Shown in pieces: positions 17,801 through 25,502 of a stretch of 64,000 bases of DNA. The first letter of the stretch is position 1. Each line of letters begins with the position of its first letter. The position numbers and the translations under genes were made by a program. The stretch comes from Arsenicicoccus sp. oral taxon 190 (GTDB lineage Bacteria; Actinomycetota; Actinomycetes; Actinomycetales; Dermatophilaceae), in assembly GCF_001189535.1 (NCBI RefSeq), contig NZ_CP012070.1:2728001-2792000 (forward strand), written 5' to 3'. Under the pieces are notes generated by a model. It ran no database searches and was not told the origin of the DNA. It saw nothing but the letters and a program-made list of their open reading frames with translations.

Positions 17801-18375
17801 GTCCACGCCGCCTCCTCGATCACCTTGCGGCGGGCGATCTCGCCGAGCAGGCTGCGCACCGACCACACCGCGGCGACGGCGAAGACGGGGAAGAGCAGCA
17901 CCGACGGCCACCACGTGAACCCGGCGACGACGAGCATGGGGACGATGGACACGAGGGCCCGCAGCATCATCCAGACCTGGATGCGCACCAGCGAGCCGAC
18001 CTCGCGGGTGTCGTCGTCGACGCGGTCGAGGATCTCCCCGACGGGCTGCTCGGACAGGGTCGGCAGCGGCTGGCCGAGCGCGGCGTCGAGCAGGTCGTCG
18101 CGCAGCCGGCCCTCGGCCCGGTCCGAGACCGCCGCCCACAGCCAGCGGCCGAGGGTGTCGACGGCCGCGCCGCCGACGACGCACAGGGCCAGCACCGCGA
18201 CGAGGACCCACGAGACCTGCTCGGCCAGCCGGCCCGCGACGACGGTGCCGAGGGCGGTCCCGACCGCGCCGATCGTCAGCGCGAGCAGCGCGGCGGCGGC
18301 GGTCGGGGTGGCGAGTCGCCGCCACGTGACGGTGCGGTGGTCAGCGGGATGAGCACGGCGGCCGGACACAGTCAC
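14860..18375 (-). CDS. Double-length ABC exporter (two TMD-NBD halves in one chain)
   Basis: 1171 aa with TMD1, NBD1 (Walker A GRTGSGKS near residue 365), TMD2, then NBD2 (Walker A GQVGSGKSS near residue 983). The halves are asymmetric. NBD1 has the canonical Walker B VVLDEAT and H-loop AHRLS but a degenerate signature (LSAGEEQ). NBD2 has a perfect signature LSGGQVQ but Asp for the catalytic Glu (LLADDVSSALD) and no H-loop His (VVGATSKR). Thus only one composite ATP site should be fully catalytic, as in heterodimeric exporters. GTG 18375 fits a -10 TAGCAT 8 nt upstream. Substrate unknown; drug, peptide or lipid export are all possible. Confidence 0.9.
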   Translation of the reverse strand: MTVSGRRAHPADHRTVTWRRLATPTAAAALLALTIGAVGTALGTVVAGRLAEQVSWVLVAVLALCVVGGAAVDTLGRWLWAAVSDRAEGRLRDDLLDAALGQPLPTLSEQPVGEILDRVDDDTREVGSLVRIQVWMMLRALVSIVPMLVVAGFTWWPSVLLFPVFAVAAVWSVRSLLGEIARRKVIEEAAWTDHAAVLEEGIAAQDDLRTSLGQAFAIRRLAGLSARVHQRFYEVLVLERDVTLRTGVILHALLAAVAAVGVLLATTGRLSVPQLVTLFLITATFVGYIGRVADQLPDLQAGLGAVLRLRQLMAVEPEPAGGRELPPGPLSLEFRHASFAYDEGAFALRDVDLTVPAGQTLALVGRTGSGKSTLASLVSRAVDPRPGEVLLGGIDVLELDLQALRQTVGVVTQRTEILAGTLAENIALFTDVPRDRVEAVVAELGLTDWVAGLDAGIDTLLGPGGTVLSAGEEQLLAFARLLMRDVQVVVLDEATARMDPLTEARVVAASERLLQGRTGILIAHRLSTIARADLVAVLAGGQVVQAGERSRLAREPGPFRSLLEAARETEVHAAAAPPSEPAPEETHGSTRVAGLGTVRRRGEPPAPRDPGDGSSLARGIRNVISVRPAWGLLAVGLFLLHSLGGAMGALTGYAWGHTVQALQAGASPWWWLVLVVTVALLGPISLAAAVVRYPRWWIEVLLRVRMAVLVGQTGQRRLERVPAGEVVARAMDSDRYARYADRWVDFVNGLLICLVTAIAAGTWLAGLVLLVVMAASATASAVGRPVAGRSAARASATRARFGRVLVSVLESARTVKLAGRMPEVRRHLRRVDAGRVAAAVREHQVQALLDGVPTVMVQTGAVAAWVGVLTGHWGLATALLVVSAVNGFDWFGRVAGAVVTEAPGTRAWQVATSRMAGGTDLVQLPPDVDLVAGEAPEPGPTPRVALQRLSLRGLSAVHEDGTLGIEDVDLDIDRGELVLLLGQVGSGKSSLLRAVAGLADHRGSLRWNGQDVTDPELFLRPGQVAYVGQVPRVLSGTFADNVRLGFDRAFDSPIGVARLEPDVEQAGGAHSLVGHRGVRLSGGQVQRLALARAVAADAELLLADDVSSALDARTEIELWQALRSRSMTVVGATSKRAALAQADRVVVVVDGRVAEVGPWSSLADRWSHLAG

Positions 18376-18383
18376 GTCGCACG

Positions 18384-18389
18384 ATGCTA
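18384..18389 (-). promoter_or_regulatory. Leaderless -10 (TAGCAT) of the double ABC exporter
   Basis: TAGCAT on the minus strand ends 8 nt before GTG 18375; no Shine-Dalgarno is present. Confidence 0.45.
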
Positions 18390-18462
18390 GGCGAGCGGGC
18401 GCGGCCACCACCACGGGTTTTGCGGCGGGTCGCCGCTGGGTGCGGGCGGCGGGCGTCCGGCA

Positions 18463-18468
18463 TAGGCT
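18463..18468 (+). promoter_or_regulatory. Leaderless -10 (TAGGCT) of the YbhB/YbcL gene
   Basis: TAGGCT ends 6 nt before ATG 18475, giving a leaderless transcript. Confidence 0.6.
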
Positions 18469-18474
18469 CGGGCC

Positions 18475-19035
18475 ATGAGCACCCTCGACCGACCCATGGC
18501 CCCGGACCCCTACGAGCTGCTCCCCCAGGTCGGCTCGTTCACCGTCACGAGCGAGTCCTTCACCGACGGCGCGGACCTGCCCGAGGCGCAGGCCTTCGAC
18601 TCCTGGGGGATGGACGGCGACAACCGCTCCCCCCAGCTCTCGTGGAGCGGCGCCCCGGCCGAGACCCGGTCGTATGCCGTCACCTGCTTCGACCCCGACG
18701 CCCGGACCCCGAGCGGCTTCTGGCACTGGCTGCTCGTCGGGCTGCCCGCCGACTGCACCGAGCTCGCCGAGGACGCCGGCGCCGAGCGCGGCCGGCACCT
18801 GCCCAAGGGCGCCTTCATGATGGCCAACGACTACGGGCTCAAGGCCTTCGGCGGCGCCGCGCCGCCCGCCGGCGACCGCGCGCACCGCTACATCTTCGCG
18901 GTGCACGCGCTGGACACCGACGACCTGGGCCTGGACGACACGGCCAGCGGGGCGGCCACCGGCTTCACGATCGGGGCGCACACCCTGGCGCGGGCCGTCA
19001 TCACCGGCATGTATGCCGTGCCCGCCGAGTCCTGA
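18475..19035 (+). CDS. YbhB/YbcL (PEBP, Raf-kinase-inhibitor-like) family protein
   Basis: 186 aa. Typical bacterial PEBP features: FDSWGMDGDNRSPQLSWSG, the ligand-site motif CFDPDARTPSGFWHWLL, and HRYIFAVHAL. No signal peptide, so cytoplasmic. The family binds phosphate- or lipid-like ligands; its bacterial role is not settled. ATG 18475 is supported by the leaderless promoter. It stands alone between the exporter and guaB1. Confidence 0.9.
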   Translation: MSTLDRPMAPDPYELLPQVGSFTVTSESFTDGADLPEAQAFDSWGMDGDNRSPQLSWSGAPAETRSYAVTCFDPDARTPSGFWHWLLVGLPADCTELAEDAGAERGRHLPKGAFMMANDYGLKAFGGAAPPAGDRAHRYIFAVHALDTDDLGLDDTASGAATGFTIGAHTLARAVITGMYAVPAES

Positions 19036-19067
19036 GCAGGAGGCCCGGCCTCGGCCCGGACTTTCCG

Positions 19068-19073
19068 TAGACT
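19068..19073 (+). promoter_or_regulatory. Leaderless -10 (TAGACT) of guaB1
   Basis: TAGACT ends 7 nt before GTG 19081. Confidence 0.6.
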
Positions 19074-19080
19074 GGGACGA

Positions 19081-20517
19081 GTGCGCTTCCTCAACGGCCT
19101 GGAGCCGGCCTTCGACCTGACCTACGACGACGTCTTCATGGTGCCGTCCCGGTCCTCCGTCACCTCACGGCTCGACGTGGACTTGTCCACCACCGACGGC
19201 AGCGGCACCACGATCCCGCTGGTCGTCGCCAACATGACGGCGATCGCGGGACGGCGCATGGCCGAGACGGTGGCGCGGCGGGGCGGGCTGGTCGTCATAC
19301 CGCAGGACATCCCGGTCGACATCGTCGCCGAGGTGATCGCGGACGTGAAGTCGCGCCACCTCGTCTACGACACCCCCATCTCCGTCAAGCCGCACCACAC
19401 CTGCGGCTACGCGCTGGGCCTGCTGCCCAAGCGGGCGCACGGCGCCGCGGTCGTGCAGGTCGACGACCGGCCCGTCGGGCTCGTCACCGAGGCCGACCTG
19501 ACCGGGGTCGACCGGTTCACCCAGCTGTCGGAGGTCATGAGCACCGAGCTGCTGACCATCCCCGAGGGCACCAGCCCGCGTGACGCCTTCGCGCGGCTGC
19601 ACGAGCACCACCGCAAGCTCGCGCCCGTGGTCGACGACCAGGGGCGCCTCGTCGGGCTGCTGACCCGCCAGGGCGCGCTGCGGGCCTCGCTCTACACCCC
19701 CGCCACCGACGCCCATGGTCGGCTGCGGATCGCCGCGGCGGTCGGGATCAACGGTGACGTCGCCGCCAAGGCCCGGGCCCTCGTCGACGCCGGCGCGGAC
19801 CTGCTCGTCGTCGACACCGCGCACGGCCACCAGGACAAGATGATCGAGGCGTTGCGCGCGGTCCGCTCCGCCGGTGTCGAGGTGCCCGTGGTCGCCGGCA
19901 ACGTCGTGTCGGCCGACGGCGTGCGCGACCTCGTCGAGGCGGGCGCCGACATCATCAAGGTCGGCGTCGGCCCGGGCGCCATGTGCACCACGCGCATGCA
20001 GACCGGTGTCGGGCGGCCGCAGTTCGGCGCGGTGCTCGAGTGCGCCGCCGCGGCCCGCGAGCTCGGCAAGCACGTGTGGGCCGACGGCGGTGTCCGCCAC
20101 CCCCGCGACGTCGCCCTGGCCCTCGCGGCGGGCGCGTCCAACGTGATGGTCGGGTCGTGGTTCGCCGGGACCCTGGAGTCCCCCGGCGACCTGCAGCGCG
20201 ACAGCAACGGCCGCGCCTACAAGGAGTCCTTCGGCATGGCGTCCAAGCGCGCGGTCGCCAACCGCACCGCCGGCGAGTCCAGCTACGACCGCGCCCGCAA
20301 GGCGCTCTTCGAGGAGGGCATCTCCGCCGCGCGCATGTACGTCGACCCCGCCCGCCCCTCGGTCGAGGACCTGATCGACGAGATCATCTCCGGCGTGCGC
20401 TCCTCCTGCACGTATGCCGGCGCCCGCTCCCTCGCGGAGTTCCACGACCGCGCGGTCGTGGGCATCCAGAGCTCGTCCGGCTACGCTGAGGGCCGCCCGC
20501 TGCACCAGTCCTGGTGA
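19081..20517 (+). CDS. guaB1: GuaB1 family IMP dehydrogenase-related protein (probable GMP reductase)
   Basis: 478 aa TIM barrel with an inserted CBS pair (about 95-215; AVVQVDDRPVGLVTEADL, LAPVVDDQGRLVGLLTRQGAL). The catalytic loop is VGPGAMCTTRMQTGVG, with the Cys that forms the covalent purine intermediate; the barrel phosphate site is WADGGVRHPRD. The chain length and the ESFGMASKRAV segment match the GuaB1 group rather than true GuaB. In mycobacteria GuaB1 works as a GMP reductase, so purine salvage (GMP to IMP) is the likely role. GTG 19081 is fixed by the promoter 7 nt upstream. Confidence 0.92.
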   Translation: MRFLNGLEPAFDLTYDDVFMVPSRSSVTSRLDVDLSTTDGSGTTIPLVVANMTAIAGRRMAETVARRGGLVVIPQDIPVDIVAEVIADVKSRHLVYDTPISVKPHHTCGYALGLLPKRAHGAAVVQVDDRPVGLVTEADLTGVDRFTQLSEVMSTELLTIPEGTSPRDAFARLHEHHRKLAPVVDDQGRLVGLLTRQGALRASLYTPATDAHGRLRIAAAVGINGDVAAKARALVDAGADLLVVDTAHGHQDKMIEALRAVRSAGVEVPVVAGNVVSADGVRDLVEAGADIIKVGVGPGAMCTTRMQTGVGRPQFGAVLECAAAARELGKHVWADGGVRHPRDVALALAAGASNVMVGSWFAGTLESPGDLQRDSNGRAYKESFGMASKRAVANRTAGESSYDRARKALFEEGISAARMYVDPARPSVEDLIDEIISGVRSSCTYAGARSLAEFHDRAVVGIQSSSGYAEGRPLHQSW

Positions 20518-20538
20518 CCCCGGGCGCCCCGCGCCGCG

Positions 20539-21093
20539 TCAGTCGCCGAACGCCTCGGCCGCCGTCACCACGGACCCCCGGACGCCGGGCAGCGACGTGT
20601 TCTCGGCATACAGGTTGAGCAGGGCGATGGACTCCTCGGGTCCGACGGGCGCGCCCCACGGGCGCAGGTCGCCGGTGGTGTGCGCGTCCGAGACCAGGGT
20701 CACCGGGTAGCCGCGGTAGAGGGCGCCGTAGAACGTGCCGCGGATGCAGGCGTCGGTCTGCGCGCCGCACAGCACGACCCCGTCGGCGCCGACCCTGCGG
20801 AGCTGGTCCTGCAGGTCGGTGTCGGCGAAGGAGTCGCCGTAGCGCTTCTCGACGACGGGGTCCTCGCCCGGGTCGAGCTCGGGGACGATCTGCCAGCCGT
20901 CCGAGCCGAGGACGAGCTCCTCGTCCGCGTGGTGGCGCACCCAGATCACGGGCACGGAGCGGGCCCGGGCCCGCTCGACGAGCCCCCGGATGGTCTCGAC
21001 GGTCGCCTCGGGGTGGATGGACTCGGCAATGACGTCCCGCTGGACGTCGACGACGAGCAGGGCGGGCGTGCCGGGGGTCTGGGTATCGGTCAT
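20539..21093 (-). CDS. Isochorismatase-family cysteine hydrolase
   Basis: 184 aa alpha/beta hydrolase. LLVVDVQRDVI carries the catalytic Asp, VEKRYGDSFADT the catalytic Lys region, and GVVLCGAQTDACIRGT the nucleophilic Cys. Family members cleave amides (nicotinamide, ureidoacrylate) or isochorismate; the substrate here is not determined. ATG 21093 is chosen over GTG 21099 because a TAGCGT -10 ends 7 nt before it. Convergent with guaB1, 21 bp apart. Confidence 0.88.
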   Translation of the reverse strand: MTDTQTPGTPALLVVDVQRDVIAESIHPEATVETIRGLVERARARSVPVIWVRHHADEELVLGSDGWQIVPELDPGEDPVVEKRYGDSFADTDLQDQLRRVGADGVVLCGAQTDACIRGTFYGALYRGYPVTLVSDAHTTGDLRPWGAPVGPEESIALLNLYAENTSLPGVRGSVVTAAEAFGD

Positions 21094-21100
21094 GTCCACG

Positions 21101-21106
21101 ACGCTA
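21101..21106 (-). promoter_or_regulatory. Leaderless -10 (TAGCGT) of the isochorismatase-family gene
   Basis: TAGCGT on the minus strand ends 7 nt before ATG 21093, deciding the start codon. Confidence 0.55.
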
Positions 21107-21138
21107 GGGCCGGTTGAGGACGATCGGCGACCGCATGC

Positions 21139-22548
21139 TCAGTGCATCACCGGGGTGGGTCCGCCGCCCGAGTCGTGCGGGTCGTGGGTCAGGCCCAGCC
21201 TGGCCTCCATCTCCTCGAGCGGGACCCCCTTGGTCTCCGGCATGACCCGCAGCACCCAGAAGAGCTGACCGACCATGGCCAGGAAGAAGATCGCGAAGGC
21301 CACCCCGCCGCCCAGCGCCCCGATGATGGGCGGGAAGAAGGTCGAGGTGAGCCACGCGAAGACCCAGTGCGTGAGCGAGCCGAGCGACTGGCCGCGGCCG
21401 CGGATCCGGTTGGGGAAGATCTCGGAGATGAAGACCCAGATCACCGCGCCCTGCCCGAAGGCGTGGGCCGCGATGAAGACCAGGAGCCCCACGAGCACCA
21501 GCACCGAGGACGTCGAGTCGAAGTGCCCGCCCTTGGCGCGCTCGTAGTAGAACATCAGCCCCGACAGGAAGCCCAGGCCCACCAGGTAGCCGAGCGATCC
21601 CACCGTCATCAGCCGCTTGCGCCCGAACTTGTCGATGACGGTCAGGGCGGTCATCGTGGCGATGAGGTTCATGAAACCGACCGCCACCGACATCAGGAAC
21701 GCCGCGTCGGTGGACGCGCCGGCCTTCTTCATCACCTCGGGGGCGTAGTAGAGGATCGCGTTGATGCCGGACATCTGGTTGAACATCGCGATCATGAAGG
21801 CCAGCAGGATCACCTTGCGGTGCTCCCGCGTGAAGAACGGCACCGTGGGGGCGTTGGCGGCGTCGGCCAGCGACGCGTCGATCTCGCGGATCTGCGTCTG
21901 CGCCTCCTCGCGGGTCTGCGTCAGCCGGCCGATGACCTCCCGGCCCTCCTCCTGGTGGCCGTTGGCCATGAGCCAGCGCGGCGTCTCGGGCACGGTCGCC
22001 AGCATCAGCAGGAAGATCACGGACGGCACCGCCATGACCCCGAACATCCAGCGCCAGTCGGTCGCCTCGTCGTGGACGATGATGCGGACCAGGTAGTTGG
22101 ACAGGTAGGCGAGCAGGATGCCGAGCACGATGTTGAACTGCACCAGGCCGACGAGGCGACCCCGGACCCGGGCGGGCGCGATCTCGGCGGTGTAGATCGG
22201 GGCGCACACGGACGCCGCCCCCACACCGATCCCGCCGAGGAAGCGGAAGATCGACAGCACGACGATGCTTGGCGCGAGCGCCGTGCCGAGGGCCCCCACG
22301 ACGTAGAGGGCGCCGATGACGAAGAGCACCTTCTTGCGGCCGAACCGGTCCGCGGGCTGCCCCGCGGTCAGCGCGCCCAGGATGGTGCCGAGCAGCGCCG
22401 TGCCCACGGCCCAGCCGAGCGCGGAGTCGGACAGCGAGAACTGCGTCTTGAGGGCGTCGGTCGTGCCCGAGATCACGGCGGTGTCGAAGCCGAAGATCAA
22501 CCCACCGAGCGAGGCGACCAGCGCGCTGCGGATCACGAGAGGTTTCAT
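21139..22548 (-). CDS. Sugar porter (MFS) family proton/sugar symporter
   Basis: 469 aa, twelve membrane segments. Sugar-porter signatures: ADRFGRKK after TM2, RFLGGIGVGAASVCAPIYTAEIAP, the PETPRWL motif before the central loop, GINAILYYAPEV in TM7, and a C-terminal PETKG. Closest in type to XylE/GalP/GLUT-like permeases; the sugar cannot be told. ATG 22548. The following TrmH gene lies upstream with a 12 bp gap, so cotranscription is likely. Confidence 0.93.
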   Translation of the reverse strand: MKPLVIRSALVASLGGLIFGFDTAVISGTTDALKTQFSLSDSALGWAVGTALLGTILGALTAGQPADRFGRKKVLFVIGALYVVGALGTALAPSIVVLSIFRFLGGIGVGAASVCAPIYTAEIAPARVRGRLVGLVQFNIVLGILLAYLSNYLVRIIVHDEATDWRWMFGVMAVPSVIFLLMLATVPETPRWLMANGHQEEGREVIGRLTQTREEAQTQIREIDASLADAANAPTVPFFTREHRKVILLAFMIAMFNQMSGINAILYYAPEVMKKAGASTDAAFLMSVAVGFMNLIATMTALTVIDKFGRKRLMTVGSLGYLVGLGFLSGLMFYYERAKGGHFDSTSSVLVLVGLLVFIAAHAFGQGAVIWVFISEIFPNRIRGRGQSLGSLTHWVFAWLTSTFFPPIIGALGGGVAFAIFFLAMVGQLFWVLRVMPETKGVPLEEMEARLGLTHDPHDSGGGPTPVMH

Positions 22549-22560
22549 GGCCCCAGATCC

Positions 22561-23427
22561 TCACCCCGCGGGCGGAGTCCTGCGCGCCGAGTTCCCTTGT
22601 GCAGAAACGGTTGCGTCCTCCGGAGCGCGCAGCGCCCACATGGCGACGGCCGACGCGGCGGCGACGTTGAGCGAGTCCACTCCCCCGGCCATCGGGATCT
22701 GCACCACGCTGTCGGCGCCGGCGACGGTGCGGGCGGACAGGCCGTCGCCCTCGGTCCCCATGATCACCGCCAGGCGGGGCGGCGGGTCGGCGGCGAGCGC
22801 GTCCAGGGACACGGCGTCGTCGGCCAGCGCCATCGCCGCCACGTGAAAACCGTGCTGCTGCAACAGGTCCACCCCGCCTGGCCACGGGTCGACGCGGGTC
22901 CACGGCACCTGGAAGACCGTGCCCATCGACACGCGGATCGAGCGGCGGTAGAGCGGGTCGGCGCACCGCGGCGTCACCAGCACGGCGTCGACGCCCAGCG
23001 CCGCCGCGGACCGGAAGATCGCGCCGACGTTGGTGTGGTCGACGATGTCCTCGAGGACCACCACGCGACGAGCCCCGTCCAGCACCTGGTCGAGCGCCGG
23101 CAGCTCGGGGCGCTGCATCGACGCCAGGGCCCCGCGGTGCAGGTGGAAGCCGGTGAGGTCCTCGATGATCGGGTGCGCGCCCACGTGCACCGGGATCTGC
23201 TCGCGCTCGGCCCAGGCGACCAGGTCGGCCAGGTCCGTCAGCCACCGCTCGGCCATCAGGAAGGACCGCGGCCGGTGCCCGGCGGCGAGCGCCCGGCGGA
23301 TCACCTTCTCGCTCTCGGCGATGTAGAGCCCCCGCTCCGGCTCGGTGCGCCGCCGCAGCGCCACGTCGGTCAGCCCCACGTAGTCGAGCAGGAGCGGGTC
23401 GGCGGGGTCGGTGATCCAGGTGGGCAC
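22561..23427 (-). CDS. TrmH (SpoU)-family RNA 2'-O-methyltransferase
   Basis: 288 aa. N-terminal substrate-binding domain, then the SPOUT knot: motif 1 LEDIVDHTNVGAIFRSAAALG, motif 2 AVIMGTEGDGLS, motif 3 IPMAGGVDSLNVAAASAVAMW. These bind S-adenosylmethionine and methylate ribose of a tRNA or rRNA nucleotide; the target is not predictable. GTG 23427 is supported by a TAGACT -10 6 nt upstream. Precedes the sugar porter gene on the same strand. Confidence 0.92.
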   Translation of the reverse strand: MPTWITDPADPLLLDYVGLTDVALRRRTEPERGLYIAESEKVIRRALAAGHRPRSFLMAERWLTDLADLVAWAEREQIPVHVGAHPIIEDLTGFHLHRGALASMQRPELPALDQVLDGARRVVVLEDIVDHTNVGAIFRSAAALGVDAVLVTPRCADPLYRRSIRVSMGTVFQVPWTRVDPWPGGVDLLQQHGFHVAAMALADDAVSLDALAADPPPRLAVIMGTEGDGLSARTVAGADSVVQIPMAGGVDSLNVAAASAVAMWALRAPEDATVSAQGNSARRTPPAG

Positions 23428-23433
23428 CGGGGA

Positions 23434-23439
23434 AGTCTA
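23434..23439 (-). promoter_or_regulatory. Leaderless -10 (TAGACT) of the TrmH-family gene
   Basis: TAGACT on the minus strand ends 6 nt before GTG 23427. Confidence 0.55.
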
Positions 23440-23451
23440 GTGAGCCACTCG

Positions 23452-24219
23452 TCAGGGGAAGGCCACGAGCTTGACGATGGCCGCCACCCCCACGACCACG
23501 ATGGCCGCGCGCAGCGCCGACGGGGAGATCCGGGTGCCGATGCGGGACCCGAGCCAGCCCCCGCCGAGCGCCCCGAGCGCGATGAGCGCCGCGACGTCCC
23601 ACCGCATCTGGTCGCGGGCGACGGCGATGAAGACGACGGCCGCGACCAGGTTGGTGAGGTTGGACAGCACCACCTTGAGGGCGTTGACCTGCGGCAGCGG
23701 GTGCGGCACCAGCAGGCTCAGCAGCGAGACCAGGATGATGCCCTGCGCCGCGCCGAAGTAGCCGCCGTAGACGCTCGTCAGCGCCACCGCCCCGATGGCC
23801 AGCTGCAGCCGCCGCGGGCTCACGGCGTCCTGGTGGGCGGTGCGGGTCCACCGGTTGATGCGGGGCCCCAGCACGACGAGCACCAGCGCCAGCGCGATGA
23901 GGACGGGCACGATCACCCGGAAGGCCTCCGCCGGCAGCACCAGCAGCAGCACCGCCCCCGCGACGGCACCCAGCACCGCCGCCGGCACGAACCTGCGCAG
24001 CAGGTCACCCAGCCCGGCCAGCAGCGGCCGGAACCCCGGGATGCTCGTGACGGCGGCCGCGCACAGCCCGAGGCTGTTGGAGATGTTGGCCGAGACAGGT
24101 GGGATGCCGAGCAGCAGCAGCGTCGGGAAGGTGATCAGCGTGCCCGACCCGACGACGGTGTTGATGGTCCCGGCGGCCAGACCGGCCAGGACCACGACGA
24201 CGGCTTCCCACAGCGACAC
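23452..24219 (-). CDS. TSUP (TauE/SafE) family membrane transporter
   Basis: 255 aa, about eight membrane segments in two repeats. The N-terminal NTVVGSGTLITFPTLLLLG and the second-half GGYFGAAQGIILVSLLSLL are the TSUP repeat motifs. The family moves sulfite, sulfoacetate or other organosulfur anions; substrate unknown. Start is GTG 24219 with AAGGTGA 4 nt upstream. An in-frame stop lies five codons upstream, so no longer start is possible. The start codon and ribosome site sit inside a perfect 16 bp hairpin (24213-24250). Confidence 0.88.
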   Translation of the reverse strand: MSLWEAVVVVLAGLAAGTINTVVGSGTLITFPTLLLLGIPPVSANISNSLGLCAAAVTSIPGFRPLLAGLGDLLRRFVPAAVLGAVAGAVLLLVLPAEAFRVIVPVLIALALVLVVLGPRINRWTRTAHQDAVSPRRLQLAIGAVALTSVYGGYFGAAQGIILVSLLSLLVPHPLPQVNALKVVLSNLTNLVAAVVFIAVARDQMRWDVAALIALGALGGGWLGSRIGTRISPSALRAAIVVVGVAAIVKLVAFP

Positions 24220-24250
24220 CCGGTCACCTTATGGGGTGACCGGGTGTCGC
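24213..24250 (-). terminator. 16-bp perfect hairpin over the TSUP start; probable SPFH-operon terminator
   Basis: Arms at 24213-24228 and 24235-24250 are exactly complementary around a 6 nt loop. It lies 32 bp past the stop of the upstream minus-strand SPFH gene, where a terminator is expected. It also covers the Shine-Dalgarno and GTG of the TSUP gene, so in a transcript reading through it would hide the ribosome site. Confidence 0.6.
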
Positions 24251-24281
24251 AGGCATCAGCCCGTATGCCGGGCGCCCGCCG

Positions 24282-25499
24282 TCAGCGGGGGTCGCTGCCG
24301 GGCGCGGGCGGCGGCGTGCCGGGGTCCAGCGGCGCGGCCGGGGGCTCGACCACCGGCAGGTCCTGCGTGGCCGGGGGCGGGGTGCCCTGGGGCTGCGCCG
24401 GTGGCGCGGCGGGGCCGTCACCCCGGGAGCCGGGGGCGGCGGCATACGACCCGCGGCCCACGTGCTCCTGGGCGTGCCCCTCGGCCTCACGCTCGGTGGC
24501 CTGAGCCTGGCTGCGGGCCTCGCGCAGAGCCTCCGCCGGGTCCTGCAGCTCGACGTCGTCGAAGGCTGCGCGGGAGGCCTCGGAGTCGGCGGGCGTCCAC
24601 GGCTCGCTGTCGTCCCAGCCGCCGCCCTTGCCGTCGTTGCCGCCCAGCGCGGAGCCGATGCCCTTGAGCGCCTCGGTCAGCTCGGACGGGATGACCCACA
24701 GCTTGTTGGCGTCGCCGCGGGCGAGCTGCGGCAGGACCTGGAGGTACTGGTAGGCGAGGAGCTTCTGGTCCGGCTTGCCGCGGTGGATCGCCTCGAACAC
24801 CTGGGTGATGGCGCGGGACTGGCCCTGCGCCTCGAGGATCCGGGCCTGGGCCGAGCCCTCGGCGCGCAGGATCTGCGACTGCTTCTCGCCCTCGGCGGTG
24901 AGGATCTGCGACTGCTTGACGCCCTCGGCGGTGAGGATCGCGGCGCGACGGTCACGCTCGGCGCGCATCTGCTTCTCCATCGAGTCCTGCACCGAGTGGG
25001 GCGGGTCGATGGCCTTGAGCTCGACCCGGTTGACCCGGATCCCCCACTTGCCGGTGGCCTCGTCGAGGACGCCGCGCAGCTGGGCGTTGATCTGGTCGCG
25101 GCTGGTCAGCGTCTGCTCCAGGTCGAGCGAGCCGATGACGTTGCGCAGCGTGGTGACCGTGAGCTGCTCGATGCCCTGGATGAAGTTGGCGATCTCGTAG
25201 ACCGCCGACTTGGCGTCGATCACGGAGTAGTAGATGACGGTGTCGATGGACACCACGAGGTTGTCGCTGGTGATCACCGGCTGCGGCGGGAAGGACACGA
25301 CCTGCTCGCGCAGGTCGATGTTGGCGCGCACCTTGTCGAAGAACGGCACCAGCAGGTGCAGCCCGGCGGTCAGGGTGCGCGAGTAGCTGCCGAGCCTCTC
25401 GATGATCAGTGCGGTCTGCTGCGGGACGATCTTGATGGTCTTCGCGATCACCACGACCGCGAACACGACCAGCAGACCGAGGACGATCAAGGTCTCCAT
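24282..25499 (-). CDS. SPFH/Band 7 (stomatin, QmcA-like) membrane scaffold protein
   Basis: 405 aa: one N-terminal membrane anchor (METLIVLGLLVVFAVVVIA), SPFH domain (about 25-180; VPQQTALIIERLGSYSRTL), then a flotillin-like helical stretch with QSQILTAEGEKQSQ repeats (about 185-235). From about 290 the tail is disordered and rich in Pro/Ala/Gly/Glu. Oligomerises at the membrane, often with an NfeD partner, which is encoded immediately upstream 3 bp away. Likely role is membrane organisation or protease regulation. Confidence 0.92.
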   Translation of the reverse strand: METLIVLGLLVVFAVVVIAKTIKIVPQQTALIIERLGSYSRTLTAGLHLLVPFFDKVRANIDLREQVVSFPPQPVITSDNLVVSIDTVIYYSVIDAKSAVYEIANFIQGIEQLTVTTLRNVIGSLDLEQTLTSRDQINAQLRGVLDEATGKWGIRVNRVELKAIDPPHSVQDSMEKQMRAERDRRAAILTAEGVKQSQILTAEGEKQSQILRAEGSAQARILEAQGQSRAITQVFEAIHRGKPDQKLLAYQYLQVLPQLARGDANKLWVIPSELTEALKGIGSALGGNDGKGGGWDDSEPWTPADSEASRAAFDDVELQDPAEALREARSQAQATEREAEGHAQEHVGRGSYAAAPGSRGDGPAAPPAQPQGTPPPATQDLPVVEPPAAPLDPGTPPPAPGSDPR

Positions 25500-25502
25500 G
25501 TG

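Noticed and set aside
14872..18390. Plus-strand ORF of over 1,170 codons opposite the double ABC exporter
   Set aside because: Its product is Gly/Arg/Gln/His-rich with no domains, the typical antisense shadow of a GC-rich gene; the minus-strand frame has all ABC motifs.
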